The notes: generated by a model not told the origin, from the letters alone. DNA of 64,000 bases from Nonomuraea aridisoli (GCF_003236395.1 NZ_POUD01000010.1:1-64000); one strand, 5' to 3'; shown: positions 33,326 through 43,255, counted from the stretch's first letter. Translations and numbers: made by a program.

Positions 33326-36073
33326 GTGGCTTCCGGACGCCAGCGTTTCTCGATCATCAGCGACGGCCTACCCAGCCAGCTGCCTGATGTCGACCCCAGC
33401 GAGACCAACGAGTGGCTCGAGTCTCTCGACAACGTCGTGAAGACCGAGGGCCGCACCAGAGCGCGCTACCTGATGCTGCGCCTGCTCGAGCGGGCGCGCG
33501 AACACCAGGTCGGCGTGCCGGGCCTGCGCAGCACCGACTACATCAACACGATCCCGCCGGAGCGCGAGCCCTGGTTCCCGGGCGATGAGCACGTCGAACG
33601 CCGCATCCGCGCCTACATCCGCTGGAACGCGGCCATCATGGTGTCCCGGGCCAACGCCCGCACCAACGTCGGCGGCCACATCGCCACCTACGCCTCCGCG
33701 GCCTCGCTCTACGAGGTGGGCTTCAACCACTTCTTCCGCGGCAAGGAGCACGGCGAGTCGGGCGACCAGGTCTTCTTCCAGGGGCACGCGGCGCCCGGCA
33801 TCTACGCCCGCGCCTTCCTCGAGGGCCGACTCAACGAGACCCAGCTCGACGCGTTCCGCCAGGAGCTGTCGCACGGCTTCCGCGGCCTGCCGTCCTACCC
33901 GCACCCGCGGCTCATGCCCGACTTCTGGGAGTTCCCCACGGTCTCCATGGGCCTGGGCCCGATCGGCGCGATCTACCAGGCGCGGTTCAACCGCTACCTG
34001 CTCAACCGCCAGATCAAGGACACCAGCCGCAGCCACGTGTGGGCGTTCCTCGGCGACGGCGAGATGGACGAGCCCGAGTCGCTCGGCGCCATCGGCCTGG
34101 CCGCGCGCGAGGAGCTCGACAACCTCACGTTCGTGATCAACTGCAACCTGCAGCGGCTCGACGGCCCGGTACGCGGCAACGGCAAGATCATTCAGGAGCT
34201 GGAGTCCTACTTCCGCGGCGCCGGCTGGAACGTCATCAAGGTCGTCTGGGGCCGTGACTGGGACCCGCTGCTCGCGGCCGACGTCGACGGCGTGCTGGTC
34301 AACCAGATGAACACCACGCCCGACGGGCAGTTCCAGACCTACTCGGTCGAGTCGGGCGCCTACATCCGCGACAACTTCTTCGGCTCCGACCCGCGCCTGC
34401 GCAAGATGGTCGAGCACCTCACCGACGACGACATCCGCAAGCTGTCGCGCGGCGGCCACGACTACCGCAAGGTCTACGCGGCGTTCAAGGCGGCCCGCGA
34501 GCACGTCGGCCAGCCGACCGTCATCCTCGCCCAGACCATCAAGGGCTGGACGCTGGGCAAGGACTTCGAGGCGCGCAACGCCACCCACCAGATGAAGAAG
34601 CTCACCAAGGCCGAGCTGAAGGAGTTCCGCGACCGGCTCTACCTGCCGATCCCCGACTCCGCCCTGGAAGGCGACCTGCCGCCCTACTTCCACCCGGGCG
34701 AGAACGACCCCGAGATCCAGTACATGAAGGAGCGCCGCGCGGCGCTCGGCGGCGTGCTGCCCAAGCGGGTCGTGCGCGCCAAGCCGGTCAAGCTGCCCGG
34801 CGACGAGGTCTACAACACCTTCCGCAAGGGCTCGGGCAAGCAGCAGGTGGCCACCACGATGGCGTTCGTGCGGCTGCTGAAGGACCTCATGCGTGACAAG
34901 GAGATCGGCCACCGGTTCGTGCCGATCATCCCCGACGAGGCCCGCACGTTCGGTCTCGACGCGATGTTCCCGACGGCCAAGATCTACTCGCCGCACGGCC
35001 AGACGTACGAGGCCGTCGACAGGGAGCTGCTGCTGTCGTACAAGGAGGCCGTGCAGGGGCAGATCCTGCACGAGGGCATCAGCGAGTCGGGGTCGATGGC
35101 CTCGGCCATCGCGGCCGGCACGGCCTACGCCACGCACGGCGAGCACATGATCCCGATCTACATCTTCTACTCGATGTTCGGGTTCCAGCGCACCGCCGAC
35201 CAGATGTGGCAGATGGGCGACCAGATGGGCCGCGGCTTCCTGCTCGGCGCCACCGCGGGCCGCACCACGCTGAACGGCGAGGGCCTGCAGCACGAGGACG
35301 GCCACACGCCGCTCATCGCCTCGACCAACCCGGCCGTGGTCGCCTACGACCCGTCGTGGGCGTTCGAGGTGGCCCACATCGTCAAGGACGGCCTGCGGCG
35401 CATGTACGGCGACCAGCCGGAGGACGTCTTCTACTACCTGACCGTCTACAACGAGCCCTACCTGCAGCCGGCCCAGCCGGACGGCATCGACGTGGACGGC
35501 CTGCTCAAGGGCCTGTACAAGTTCGCCGACGGCCCGCAGACGCGGGGTCCGAAGGCCAACATCCTGGCCTCCGGCGTGGCGGGTCCGTGGGCTCTGGAGG
35601 CGCAGCGGCTGCTGGCCGAGGACTGGGGCGTGTCGGCCGACGTCTGGTCGGCCACGTCGTGGTCCGAGCTGCGGCGCGAGGCGCTGGCGTGCGACGAGCA
35701 CAACTTGCTCAACCCCGACGCCGAGCGCCGCGTCCCCTACGTCACCCAGGCGCTCTCGCAGGCGCAGGGGCCGTTCGTGGGCGTCAGCGACTACATGAAG
35801 GCCGTCCAGGACCAGATCGCGCAGTGGGTGCCGGGTGACTGGTCCTCGCTGGGCACCGACGGGTTCGGCCTGTCCGACACCCGCTCGGCGCTGCGCCGTC
35901 ACTTCCACGTCGACGCCGCCTCGATCACGCTGGCCGTGCTGACCAGCCTGGTCAAGCGGGGCGAGCTCGACGGCGAGGTGCTGCGCGAGGCGATCGCCCG
36001 CTACCACCTGAAGAACGGCGTCACCGAGGCCGGCGGCGCCGAGAGCAACGACACCCAGTCGATGGGCGTCTGA
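33326..36073 (+). CDS. aceE: pyruvate dehydrogenase E1 component (homodimeric type)
   Basis: 915 residues, the expected size of homodimeric PDH E1. The thiamine diphosphate motif is [20 protein letters not shown] with the later [20 protein letters not shown]. The N-terminal domain has [20 protein letters not shown], and the second half [20 protein letters not shown] (the E1 Glu region) and [20 protein letters not shown]. It decarboxylates pyruvate and passes the acetyl group to E2 lipoyl domains. I chose the GTG at 33326 ([10 protein letters not shown]), since GGAAGGCGAG lies 6-15 bases before it. It is preceded by a structured leader. Confidence 0.96.
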   Translation: MASGRQRFSIISDGLPSQLPDVDPSETNEWLESLDNVVKTEGRTRARYLMLRLLERAREHQVGVPGLRSTDYINTIPPEREPWFPGDEHVERRIRAYIRWNAAIMVSRANARTNVGGHIATYASAASLYEVGFNHFFRGKEHGESGDQVFFQGHAAPGIYARAFLEGRLNETQLDAFRQELSHGFRGLPSYPHPRLMPDFWEFPTVSMGLGPIGAIYQARFNRYLLNRQIKDTSRSHVWAFLGDGEMDEPESLGAIGLAAREELDNLTFVINCNLQRLDGPVRGNGKIIQELESYFRGAGWNVIKVVWGRDWDPLLAADVDGVLVNQMNTTPDGQFQTYSVESGAYIRDNFFGSDPRLRKMVEHLTDDDIRKLSRGGHDYRKVYAAFKAAREHVGQPTVILAQTIKGWTLGKDFEARNATHQMKKLTKAELKEFRDRLYLPIPDSALEGDLPPYFHPGENDPEIQYMKERRAALGGVLPKRVVRAKPVKLPGDEVYNTFRKGSGKQQVATTMAFVRLLKDLMRDKEIGHRFVPIIPDEARTFGLDAMFPTAKIYSPHGQTYEAVDRELLLSYKEAVQGQILHEGISESGSMASAIAAGTAYATHGEHMIPIYIFYSMFGFQRTADQMWQMGDQMGRGFLLGATAGRTTLNGEGLQHEDGHTPLIASTNPAVVAYDPSWAFEVAHIVKDGLRRMYGDQPEDVFYYLTVYNEPYLQPAQPDGIDVDGLLKGLYKFADGPQTRGPKANILASGVAGPWALEAQRLLAEDWGVSADVWSATSWSELRREALACDEHNLLNPDAERRVPYVTQALSQAQGPFVGVSDYMKAVQDQIAQWVPGDWSSLGTDGFGLSDTRSALRRHFHVDAASITLAVLTSLVKRGELDGEVLREAIARYHLKNGVTEAGGAESNDTQSMGV

Positions 36074-36087
36074 GCCCGCTCTGCCGG

Positions 36088-36120
36088 CGGCGCTCCCGCG
36101 ATCTGCTCGTGGGAGCGCCG
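36088..36120 (+). terminator. terminator after aceE
   Basis: A perfect 10-bp stem, CGGCGCTCCC (36088-36097) with GGGAGCGCCG (36111-36120), and a 13-base loop, 15 bases after the aceE stop. Confidence 0.75.
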
Positions 36121-36252
36121 TCGTGTTCCGCCGTCGGCAGCGGGTGAGGCGGCACGTTCAGGAGGGGTACGTGCCGCCTCACCCAGATTTGGTGCATCGT
36201 CACGTATTGTGGGCACTACCTCCCCCTGAGAGATGTGAGGGGAACTTTCGTT

Positions 36253-37773
36253 ATGCGTCGTGTCCTAGCCGCCGCTCTGCTCCTGACCGCCGGCTGCTCC
36301 AGCGTGCCGGCCCAGCCTGCCACCCAGCAGGCCGCGCAGTCCGCCGACCAGCCTCCCGGGGGTCCGGGCACGATCGCTTGGGGGCCGTGCACCGACATCA
36401 AGCGGCCCGACGGCGAGCCGCCGGCCCGCCAGGACGCCTCCGTGCGGTGCGGCAAGCTCGCGGTGCCCCTGGACTATGCCAAGCCCGACGGGGAGAAGCT
36501 GGAGCTCGCGCTGATCAAGCTGCCGGCCACCGGTCCGGGCAAGCGGCTGGGCTCGATGGTGTTCAACTTCGGCGGCCCCGGGGCGTCCGGCGTGGACACG
36601 CTCGACCAGGCGGGCAAGGCGCTGACGTCGCTGCGCACCCGTTATGACCTGGTCAGTTTCGACCCGCGCGGCGTCGAGCGCAGCTCCGGCGTACGCTGCG
36701 GCGGGACCGCGGAGATGGACAGGTTCACCTCGCTCGACACGCTGCCTCCCGACGAGGAGACGCACCGGGCGGCCGAGGCGGCCAACAAGGAGTTCGCCGC
36801 CCTGTGCCAGCAGCACTCCGGCAAGATCCTGCCGTACGTCGGCACCGTCAACGCCGCCCGCGACATGGACCGCATCCGCGCCGCCGTCGGCGACGCCAAG
36901 CTCAACTACGTCGGCATGTCGTACGGCACCCAGCTCGGCGGCGTCTACGCCACCCTGTTCCCCAAGAAGGTCGGCCGCATGGTGCTCGACGCGCCGCTCG
37001 ACCCCACGGTCACCTTCGAGCAGCGCACGCTGGCCCAGACCCGCGGCTTCCAGCAGGCGTACGAGAGCTTCCTGCGCTCGTGCGTCAAGAGCGGCTCCTG
37101 CGAGGTGGGCCGGGACGAGGACACCGCGGACGCCAACGTCGAGAAGCTGATGACGCAGCTCACCGAGCGGCCGTTGCCGATCGGCGGGCGCGCGCTGACG
37201 CAGGGCCTGGCCTCGACCGGCGTGGCCGCCGCGCTCTACTCCGAACTGACCTGGCCGTTCCTGGAGCAGGCCCTCGGCGAGGCGCTCAAGGGCCGCGGCG
37301 AGGCGCTGATGTACCTCGCCGACACTTACACCGGCCGCTCCCCCGACGGCAAGTACTCCACCCAGATGACCAGTTTCCCGGCCATCACCTGCGTCGACAC
37401 GGCCGAGCGTCCCGACGTCGCGACGCTGCGCCGCACCGAGGCGGCCGCGCTGAAGATCTCGCCGCTGTTCGGCAGCGAGGGCTCGGGCGGGCTGTGCCGG
37501 GTGTGGCCGGCCAAGGGCAGCGACGAGGCGCGGCACGTCGACGCCACCGGCTCGGCGCCGATCGTGGTGGTGGGCGGCAAGGGCGACCCCGCCACGCCGT
37601 ACGAGTGGGCGCCCAAGCTGACGGCCCAGCTCAAGACCGCCACGCTGGTCACCTACGAGGGCGAGGGTCACGGGGCGTACCTGTCGGGCAGCAAGTGCGT
37701 CCAGGGGCTCGTGGACGGCTACCTGATCGAAGGCAGGCTCCCGCAGAAGGGCGCGACCTGCCCGGCCGCCTAG
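36253..37773 (+). CDS. exported alpha/beta hydrolase (tripeptidyl aminopeptidase-like lipoprotein)
   Basis: 506 residues from an ATG at 36253, with GAGGGGAA about 10 bases upstream. The signal ends in the lipobox LLTAGC, so it is a lipoprotein. The oxyanion region is VFNFGGPGASGV, the nucleophile elbow is YVGMSYGTQLGG (Ser of GMSYG), and the C-terminal TAP-like domain carries VVVGGKGDPATPYEWAPKLT with Asp and, near the end, EGHGAY with His. This is the family of Streptomyces tripeptidyl aminopeptidases and SlpD/E; the likely function is trimming peptides outside the cell. Confidence 0.88.
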   Translation: MRRVLAAALLLTAGCSSVPAQPATQQAAQSADQPPGGPGTIAWGPCTDIKRPDGEPPARQDASVRCGKLAVPLDYAKPDGEKLELALIKLPATGPGKRLGSMVFNFGGPGASGVDTLDQAGKALTSLRTRYDLVSFDPRGVERSSGVRCGGTAEMDRFTSLDTLPPDEETHRAAEAANKEFAALCQQHSGKILPYVGTVNAARDMDRIRAAVGDAKLNYVGMSYGTQLGGVYATLFPKKVGRMVLDAPLDPTVTFEQRTLAQTRGFQQAYESFLRSCVKSGSCEVGRDEDTADANVEKLMTQLTERPLPIGGRALTQGLASTGVAAALYSELTWPFLEQALGEALKGRGEALMYLADTYTGRSPDGKYSTQMTSFPAITCVDTAERPDVATLRRTEAAALKISPLFGSEGSGGLCRVWPAKGSDEARHVDATGSAPIVVVGGKGDPATPYEWAPKLTAQLKTATLVTYEGEGHGAYLSGSKCVQGLVDGYLIEGRLPQKGATCPAA

Positions 37774-37783
37774 TCTTTGCGGT

Positions 37784-38521
37784 GTGACGGACTACTCATC
37801 GCAGATCGACAGGGAGACCTCGCGGCTGGCGGCGCTGGCCGGTGATCTGTCCGTCCCGGTGCCGACGTGCCCGGGATGGACGCTCGCCGAGCTGGTCACC
37901 CATGTCGGGCAGACCCACCGCTGGGCCGCGCACGTGCTGCGCGACCGGGTGCAGGAGCGCATCTGGTCGAAGCAGGTGGCCGGCGGGCTGCCCGAGGGCG
38001 CGAGCGGTGACGCGGACTGGCTGAGGGCCGGGGCCGCCGAGCTGCTCGACACGCTGCGCGCCACCGACCCGGCGACCCAGGTGTGGACGTGGGGGCCGGA
38101 CCGGCGGGCGTCGTGGTGGCCGCGCCGGATGCTCTTCGAGCTGGTCGTGCACCGGGCCGACGCCGAGCTCGCGCTCGGCATCGAGCCGGAGATCGACGCC
38201 GCGACGGCGGCCGACGGCATCGAGGAGTACCTGCACAACCTGCCGTACGCGGCCTGGGTCACCCGGCCGCTGGCGGAGCTGGGGGTGGAGGGGGCCACGA
38301 TCCACCTCCACGCCACCGACGCCGACGGCGAGTGGACCATCACGCAGGGCCCCGCCGGGAAGATCACGTGGGAACGCGGCCACGCCAAGGGCGACGTGGC
38401 CGTGCGCGGCCCGGTCGCCGACCTGCTGCTCGTGCTCTACGGCCGCCGCTCCCCCGACACGGCGGAGGTCTTCGGCGACCGCGACCTGCTGGACCGCTGG
38501 CTGGCGACGACCGCGTTCTGA
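37784..38521 (+). CDS. maleylpyruvate isomerase N-terminal (mycothiol-dependent DinB-like) protein
   Basis: 245 residues from a GTG at 37784. The N-terminal DinB-like four-helix domain has VPTCPGWTLAELVTHVGQTH then RWAAHVL and RRMLFELVVHRADAELALG; the histidines in THVGQTH and VVHRADAE are the expected metal ligands. The C-terminal domain (WTITQGPAGKITWERGHAKG, VRGPVADLLLVLYGRRSPDT) is the MDMPI C-domain. Such proteins use mycothiol in detoxification or isomerisation; the substrate is unknown. It starts 10 bases after the preceding lipoprotein gene. Confidence 0.88.
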   Translation: MTDYSSQIDRETSRLAALAGDLSVPVPTCPGWTLAELVTHVGQTHRWAAHVLRDRVQERIWSKQVAGGLPEGASGDADWLRAGAAELLDTLRATDPATQVWTWGPDRRASWWPRRMLFELVVHRADAELALGIEPEIDAATAADGIEEYLHNLPYAAWVTRPLAELGVEGATIHLHATDADGEWTITQGPAGKITWERGHAKGDVAVRGPVADLLLVLYGRRSPDTAEVFGDRDLLDRWLATTAF

Positions 38522-38525
38522 TGAG

Positions 38526-38570
38526 GCCCTGGACGCGCCGCCGCTCGGCGATCGGCGGCGTGTCCAGGGC
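38526..38570. terminator. long bidirectional hairpin terminator
   Basis: Nearly perfect inverted repeat: GCCCTGGAC/GTCCAGGGC outer stem (38526-38534 with 38562-38570) and CGCCGCCG/CGGCGGCG inner stem (38536-38543 with 38553-38560). It lies between convergent genes ending at 38521 and 38631. Confidence 0.8.
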
Positions 38571-38630
38571 GAAGGGGTGAACCGCTCGGGCCCGGGGTGT
38601 CGCGGGGAAGGCGGTGCCCGGGCCGGGCGG

Positions 38631-38987
38631 TCACCTGCGGTGGAAGACGCCGAAGACGCTGCCGGAGGTGTCGCGCAGGTAGGCGAAGTCGGTGCCGGCA
38701 CCGTCGTCGATCACCTTGGTGAGCACCTTGCCGCCCAGCGCCTCGCTCCTGGCGCAGGTCTCCTCCACGTCGGCCACCTGCACATGGAAGATCGCGTGAC
38801 TGGGAAACGCGCCCTCGGTGTTGTAGAGACCGCCCATCGGATGCCCGGCGTCCGGACGGCCGATCAGCCGGTAGTCGATCGGGCCCTCGTCACGCTCGAA
38901 CGTCCAGCCGAACAGGCCGCCGTAGAACCGCTGGGCGCCCTCGGGGTCGTCGGACGCGACCTCGAACCACGTCACCGTGTTGTCCAT
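38631..38987 (-). CDS. VOC (glyoxalase/bleomycin resistance-fold) protein
   Basis: 118 residues, one VOC domain of two beta-alpha-beta-beta-beta modules: VTWFEVASDDPEGAQRFYGG then LFGWTF, HAIFHVQVADVEETCARSEA and LRDTSGSVFGVFHRR. Substrate unknown. It is a single-domain protein with no other features. It lies downstream of, and co-directional with, the WYL regulator (91-base gap), which may control it. Confidence 0.85.
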   Translation of the reverse strand: MDNTVTWFEVASDDPEGAQRFYGGLFGWTFERDEGPIDYRLIGRPDAGHPMGGLYNTEGAFPSHAIFHVQVADVEETCARSEALGGKVLTKVIDDGAGTDFAYLRDTSGSVFGVFHRR

Positions 38988-39078
38988 CGTCGTCTCCCTC
39001 GCTTCTTTCGAACAAGACGACGATCTCTCACGTAAGCGACAACCCTATGTCGGTGTTTCGGAACGACTTATCGAGCGT

Positions 39079-39807
39079 CTAATCGAGAACCGTGCCGTGC
39101 ACCACCATTTCCGGCACCTCGGTCGCGAAGCCTTCGAGCGGCCGGTCGGGGCAGCGCTCGGGGGTGACGGTGGCCGCGGCGATGCGGTCGAGGCGGAAGA
39201 CGCGCACGTCGTCGCGCAGCCGGCACCACGCGACGAGATACCAGAACCCGCCGCGCCCGCCCAGGAACACCCCCGGCTCGACGTCGCGCGAGGTCAGCGC
39301 GCCCTTGGCGTCGGCGTAGTCGAGCCGCAGCACCCGCCGGCGCAGCAGCGCCTCCTCGATCGCCCGCGAGACGCCCTCGGCGCCGAGCGGCCGGACGTCG
39401 CCGCCCGGCTCGGACTCGGGCTGCATGAGCTGCACGCGGCGGGCCAGCTCGCGCGCCAGCTCGCCCTCCGAACCCGGCATGGCCGCCACGACCTTGCGTA
39501 ACGCGCTGCGCGCCTGGCGGCCGAACGGCTGGTCGCCGGCCCGGCTCAGGGCCACCGCGATGGCCACGGCCTCGGCGGGGGTGAAGTTGAGCGGGGGCAG
39601 CGACATCTTCTTGTCGATGGCGTAGCCGCCCTTGCGCCCCGGCTCGGCGTAGATCGGCACGCCCGACTCCTGCAGCGCGGTGATGTCGCGCTCGATCGTG
39701 CGCACGCTGACCTCGAACCGCTCGGCCAGCTCGCGGGCCGAGCGGTGGCGGGGCGCGATGGCGCGCAGGTCTTCGACGAGTGCGTAGAGCCGGTCCGTAC
39801 GATTCAC
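39079..39807 (-). CDS. WYL-domain transcriptional regulator (YafY type)
   Basis: 242 residues from a GTG at 39807 (VNRTDRLYALVEDLRAIAP). The N-terminus is an HTH_11 helix-turn-helix: RSARELAERFEVSVRTIERD then ITALQESGVPIYAEPGRKGG. The central and C-terminal WYL domain contains LRLDYADAKGALTSRDVEPG and RGGFWYLVAWCRLRDDVRVF then RLDRI. WYL domains sense ligands, possibly nucleic acid-derived ones. The start was chosen because the HTH begins there; an upstream extension is low-complexity. Confidence 0.9.
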   Translation of the reverse strand: MNRTDRLYALVEDLRAIAPRHRSARELAERFEVSVRTIERDITALQESGVPIYAEPGRKGGYAIDKKMSLPPLNFTPAEAVAIAVALSRAGDQPFGRQARSALRKVVAAMPGSEGELARELARRVQLMQPESEPGGDVRPLGAEGVSRAIEEALLRRRVLRLDYADAKGALTSRDVEPGVFLGGRGGFWYLVAWCRLRDDVRVFRLDRIAAATVTPERCPDRPLEGFATEVPEMVVHGTVLD

Positions 39808-39948
39808 AGCGGTGACGCTACGCGGCGGGACCGACAATCGCGGCGCGCCGGCCGAGGCCTCGACACTCGCATAACCCCGTGGACACAGGGGTCTCACGCT
39901 CCGGCGACCCCGGGCGGGGGCGCGTCTTTTTCACGTTCCGTAAAGTTC

Positions 39949-40986
39949 TCACGCGGCGCGCGTCCAGTCCAGAAGCCGGTCGAGGGGCCAGGTGTTGACG
40001 ATCCGCCCGGCCTCGATGCCGCACCGGGCGGCGCGCTCGCAGCCGAACCGCTGCCAGTCGAGCTGGCCGGGCGCGTGCGCGTCGGAGTCGATCGCGAACA
40101 CGCACCCCATCTCGTACGCCAGCCGCATCAGCCGCTTCGGCGGGTCGAGCCGGTCGGGACGGGAGTTGATCTCGACCGCCACCCCGAACCGCCGGCACGC
40201 CTCGAAGACCAGCTCCGCGTCGAACTCCGACTCCGGCCGCTTCACCCCCCGCTTCCCGCCCGCCCGCACCACGCGCCCGGTGCAGTGGCCGAGCACGTCC
40301 ACCAGCGGGTCGGCCACCGCGGTGACCATGCGGCGGGTCATCTCTTCTCCGTCCATGCGCAGTTTGGAGTGCACGCTGGCCACCACCACGTCGAGCCGTT
40401 CGAGCAGCGCGGGGTCCTGGTCGAGCGAGCCGTCGGGGTTGACGTCCACCTCGATCCCGGTGAGCACCCGGAACGGCGCGAGCCGCCCGTTCAGCTCGGC
40501 CACGACGTCGAGCTGCCGTTCCAGCCGCTCGGCCGACAGGCCCTTGGCCACGGTCAGGCGCGGCGAGTGGTCGGTCAGCGCCACGTAGTCGTGGCCGAGC
40601 GCGATGGCGGCCTCGGCCATCTCCTCGATCGGCGAGCCGCCGTCGGACCAGTCGGAGTGGCTGTGCAGGTCGCCTTTCAGCGCCGTGCGCAGCGCGGCCG
40701 TCTCCGTGTCGAGCTCGATCTCGGCGGTTGCCCGCATTCTCCGCAGATACGTAGGAACCTGGCCGTCGAGACTCTCGTTGATGACGAGTGTGGTCACCTT
40801 GCCGATGCCGGGGAGATCGGCGAGCCCGCCGCCGCGTGAGAGTCGTACGAGTTCGTCACGGGGGAGGTCGGCGACGACGGACGCGGCGCGGCGGAAGGCC
40901 CGCACACGATACGTCGGCTCGCCGGCGCGTTCGAGCAGGAAGGCGATCTCACGCAGCGCGTCAACCGGTTCCATGCGTTCCGTCAT
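39949..40986 (-). CDS. PHP-domain phosphoesterase with N-terminal HhH domain (PolX-like without polymerase)
   Basis: 345 residues. The N-terminal 100 residues form the helix-hairpin-helix DNA-binding part seen in PolX: AFLLERAGEPTYRVRAFRRA and GGLADLPGIGKVTTLVINES. The rest is a PHP domain with metal-binding motifs DLHSHSDWSDG, LTDHSPRLTVAKG, VASVHSKLRMDGEEM, LGHCTGR and AIDSDAHAPGQLDW. In PolX the PHP domain has 3'-5' exonuclease or AP-endonuclease activity. Without the polymerase fingers this is probably a DNA-repair nuclease or phosphatase. Start ATG 40986; a second ATG follows four codons later. Confidence 0.87.
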   Translation of the reverse strand: MTERMEPVDALREIAFLLERAGEPTYRVRAFRRAASVVADLPRDELVRLSRGGGLADLPGIGKVTTLVINESLDGQVPTYLRRMRATAEIELDTETAALRTALKGDLHSHSDWSDGGSPIEEMAEAAIALGHDYVALTDHSPRLTVAKGLSAERLERQLDVVAELNGRLAPFRVLTGIEVDVNPDGSLDQDPALLERLDVVVASVHSKLRMDGEEMTRRMVTAVADPLVDVLGHCTGRVVRAGGKRGVKRPESEFDAELVFEACRRFGVAVEINSRPDRLDPPKRLMRLAYEMGCVFAIDSDAHAPGQLDWQRFGCERAARCGIEAGRIVNTWPLDRLLDWTRAA

Positions 40987-41093
40987 ACCCAGGCGGCCAC
41001 GCCCGGGGCGTCCATGACCGCGCGAATCCAACACATGTTGAACGGGGAGACGGGCCGCCGCTAGGCTGAGCGGCCCAGGAAAGCAGGAGTTTG

Positions 41094-41606
41094 ATGGCAG
41101 AACCGCCGCAGCCGCCCACGGTGCCGCCGCGCAAGTCCTCGAAGGTCGTCCCGCTGGTCGTCCTCGGGGTGCTGTCCGTGATGGTGGTCGGATACTGCGC
41201 GGCCGTCTCCGACGACGAGGACGTCGTCGCCGACTGCGTCCTGTACGTCGACGACGACTCCGCGGCCGCCGAGCAGGCCATGAGCGACTACTACGGGGCC
41301 ACGCCGGGCAACGACTCCGACGAGCAGGCCGACGCCTCCCCCTCGCCGAGTCCCACCGCCTCGCCCCTGCCCGCGGGCTCGTACCAGGTCGTGGACGACG
41401 ACTACTGCGATGACGACGACGGCCACGGCAGCGCCTACTACGGCGGGTCCCGGGGGGCGTACATGTGGTACTACGGCGGACGGCGGGTCGGCAACACGGT
41501 CCGGGGCGGCACCACCCTGCGCCCCTCCGACGTGAACATCAGCAGCCGGGGCGGCAAGGAGATCCAGCGCGGCGGCTTCGGCCGCAGCTGGAGCGGCGGG
41601 AGCTGA
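41094..41606 (+). CDS. membrane-anchored Asp-rich small protein (YgiB-like position)
   Basis: 170 residues from an ATG at 41094 with CAGGAG just upstream. One membrane segment (VVPLVVLGVLSVMVVGYCAA) is followed by an acidic outside region (DDEDVV, DDDSAAAEQ, DDDYCDDDDG) and a Tyr/Gly-rich tail (YYGGSRGAYMWYYGGRRVG ending FGRSWSGGS). It directly precedes a glutathionylspermidine-synthase-like gene. In E. coli, YgiB precedes YgiC in the same way, so it may be a functional counterpart, although sequence similarity is not obvious to me. Confidence 0.65.
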   Translation: MAEPPQPPTVPPRKSSKVVPLVVLGVLSVMVVGYCAAVSDDEDVVADCVLYVDDDSAAAEQAMSDYYGATPGNDSDEQADASPSPSPTASPLPAGSYQVVDDDYCDDDDGHGSAYYGGSRGAYMWYYGGRRVGNTVRGGTTLRPSDVNISSRGGKEIQRGGFGRSWSGGS

Positions 41607-41607
41607 C

Positions 41608-42753
41608 GTGCGGCGCGAGCACCACCCTCCCAGGGACGACTGGGAGAAGAGGATCGAGAGCCACGGCCTGGCCTACCACCGGGCCGCCCACCCGGCGGGC
41701 CTGAGCAGGCCCTACTGGGACGAGTCCGTCCACTACGTCTTCTCGCTGGAGGAGGTCGAGGCGCTGGAGGAGCAGGTCGAGGAGCTGCACGCCATGTGCC
41801 TGCGGGCCGCCGACCACGTGGTCTCCACCGGCCGCTTCGCCGACTTCGCCATCCCCGAGTGGGCGTGGGAGGAGGTCGCGCGCTCGTGGGAGCGGCGCGA
41901 CGGCCACCTGTACGGCCGCTTCGACCTGCGCTACGACGGCACCGGCCCGGCCAAGCTGCTGGAGTACAACGCCGACACGCCGACCTCGCTGGTCGAGACG
42001 TCGGTCGTGCAGTGGTTCTGGCTGCAGGACGCCTTCCCCGGCGACGACCAGTGGAACTCCGTGCACGAACGGCTCATCGACCGCTGGCGCGAGCTGCGGC
42101 TGCCGCCCGGCCCCACCCACTTCGCCTTCACCAACGCCGACGAGACCGGCGAGGAGGCCATGACGGTGGCCTACCTCCAGGAGACCGCCGACCAGGCGGG
42201 CCTGCAGACGGTCGCCGTGGCCATGGAGGACATCGGCTGGGACGCGCTCAACCGCCGCTTCGTCGACGTCGAGGGCCGGATGATCCGCTCGGCGTTCAAG
42301 CTCTACCCGTGGGAGTGGATGTTGTCCGACGACTTCGGACGCCACGCCGTGCGCCACTCCACCTGGATCGAGCCGCTGTGGAAGGCGCTGTTGTCGAACA
42401 AGGCGCTGCTGGCCGTGTTGTGGGAGCTCAACCCCGGCCACCCCAACCTGCTGCCCGCCTATCTCGACGGCCCGCGCGAGCTGACCTCGTACATCGCCAA
42501 GCCGCTGCTCGGCCGGGAGGGCGCCTCCATGCGCATCGTCACCCCCGAGGGCACGCAGGAGACGACGGGGATCTACGGCCGCGAGGGCTACGTCTTCCAG
42601 GGCTTCGAGGCCCTGCCCGTCTTCGAGGGGCAGCGGCCGGTGCTCGGCGCCTGGGTGGTCGCCGACGAGGCGGCCGGCCTCGGCATCAGGGAGACGACCG
42701 GCCTGATCACCGACGACACCTCCTCGTTCGTCCCGCACCGCATCGCTGCCTGA
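41608..42753 (+). CDS. glutathionylspermidine synthase-like ATP-grasp ligase (YgiC/YjfC type)
   Basis: 381 residues from a GTG at 41608, one base after the previous stop. Family motifs: YGRFDLRYDGTGPAKLLEYN then ADTPTSLVE (ATP/Mg loop), a middle with FKLYPWEWMLSDDFG, and a C-terminal GREGASMRIVTPEG plus YVFQGFEALPVFEGQRPVLG then AWVVADEAAG. It is the synthetase domain alone, without the amidase of E. coli GspS. Actinobacteria lack glutathione, so the true substrate must be another peptide or amine. It forms an operon with a DUF350 membrane protein. Confidence 0.85.
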   Translation: MRREHHPPRDDWEKRIESHGLAYHRAAHPAGLSRPYWDESVHYVFSLEEVEALEEQVEELHAMCLRAADHVVSTGRFADFAIPEWAWEEVARSWERRDGHLYGRFDLRYDGTGPAKLLEYNADTPTSLVETSVVQWFWLQDAFPGDDQWNSVHERLIDRWRELRLPPGPTHFAFTNADETGEEAMTVAYLQETADQAGLQTVAVAMEDIGWDALNRRFVDVEGRMIRSAFKLYPWEWMLSDDFGRHAVRHSTWIEPLWKALLSNKALLAVLWELNPGHPNLLPAYLDGPRELTSYIAKPLLGREGASMRIVTPEGTQETTGIYGREGYVFQGFEALPVFEGQRPVLGAWVVADEAAGLGIRETTGLITDDTSSFVPHRIAA

Positions 42754-42790
42754 CCCCCCTTTCCCACCGCACCACGTGATAGGAACTGAC

Positions 42791-43222
42791 GTGACCCTTC
42801 TCGAAACCCTCGCCCGCGGCGCGGGCGCCATCGCCGCCTACGCCGCCGTCGGCGTGATCCTGATGATCGTCGGTTTCTACGTGATCGACTGGGCCACGCC
42901 CGGCAAGCTCAGCGAGATCATCCGCCAGGAGCGCAACCCGAACGCCACCCTGCTCGCCTCCTCGGCGCTGGCCGCCGTCGGGCTCATCGTGGCCGCCTCC
43001 ATCTGGGCCTCCGGCGGCCGGCTGGCGGAGGGCCTGGCGGGCACGGCCGTGTTCGGCCTCGTCGGCATCGTGGTGCAGACGGTCGCGATGCTGCTGTTCG
43101 ACAAGGTCGTCGGCATCTCCGTACGCGAGCTGGTCAAGGAGCCCGAGCTGCAGCCCGGCGCACGGGTCCTGGCGGTGACGCACGTGGCGCTCGGCCTGAT
43201 CACCGCGGTCGCCGTCATCTAG
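42791..43222 (+). CDS. DUF350 (UPF0719/YjfL) membrane protein
   Basis: 143 residues from a GTG at 42791 with AGGAA about 7 bases upstream. About four hydrophobic helices: GAIAAYAAVGVILMIVGFYV, LLASSALAAVGLIVAASIWA, GTAVFGLVGIVVQTVAMLLF and VLAVTHVALGLITAVAVI. Charged loops hold SEIIRQERNPN, the DUF350 hallmark. In many bacteria DUF350 genes sit with YgiC-like ligases, as here, so the three genes likely act together at the membrane; function unknown. Confidence 0.87.
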   Translation: MTLLETLARGAGAIAAYAAVGVILMIVGFYVIDWATPGKLSEIIRQERNPNATLLASSALAAVGLIVAASIWASGGRLAEGLAGTAVFGLVGIVVQTVAMLLFDKVVGISVRELVKEPELQPGARVLAVTHVALGLITAVAVI

Positions 43223-43255
43223 CCCCGTCATACAGCCCCGTCATCCAGGCGGGCG

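Noticed and set aside
33368-36007. 879-codon open frame antisense to aceE
   Set aside because: Shadow frame with low-complexity Val, Leu, Ala, Arg composition and no domain.
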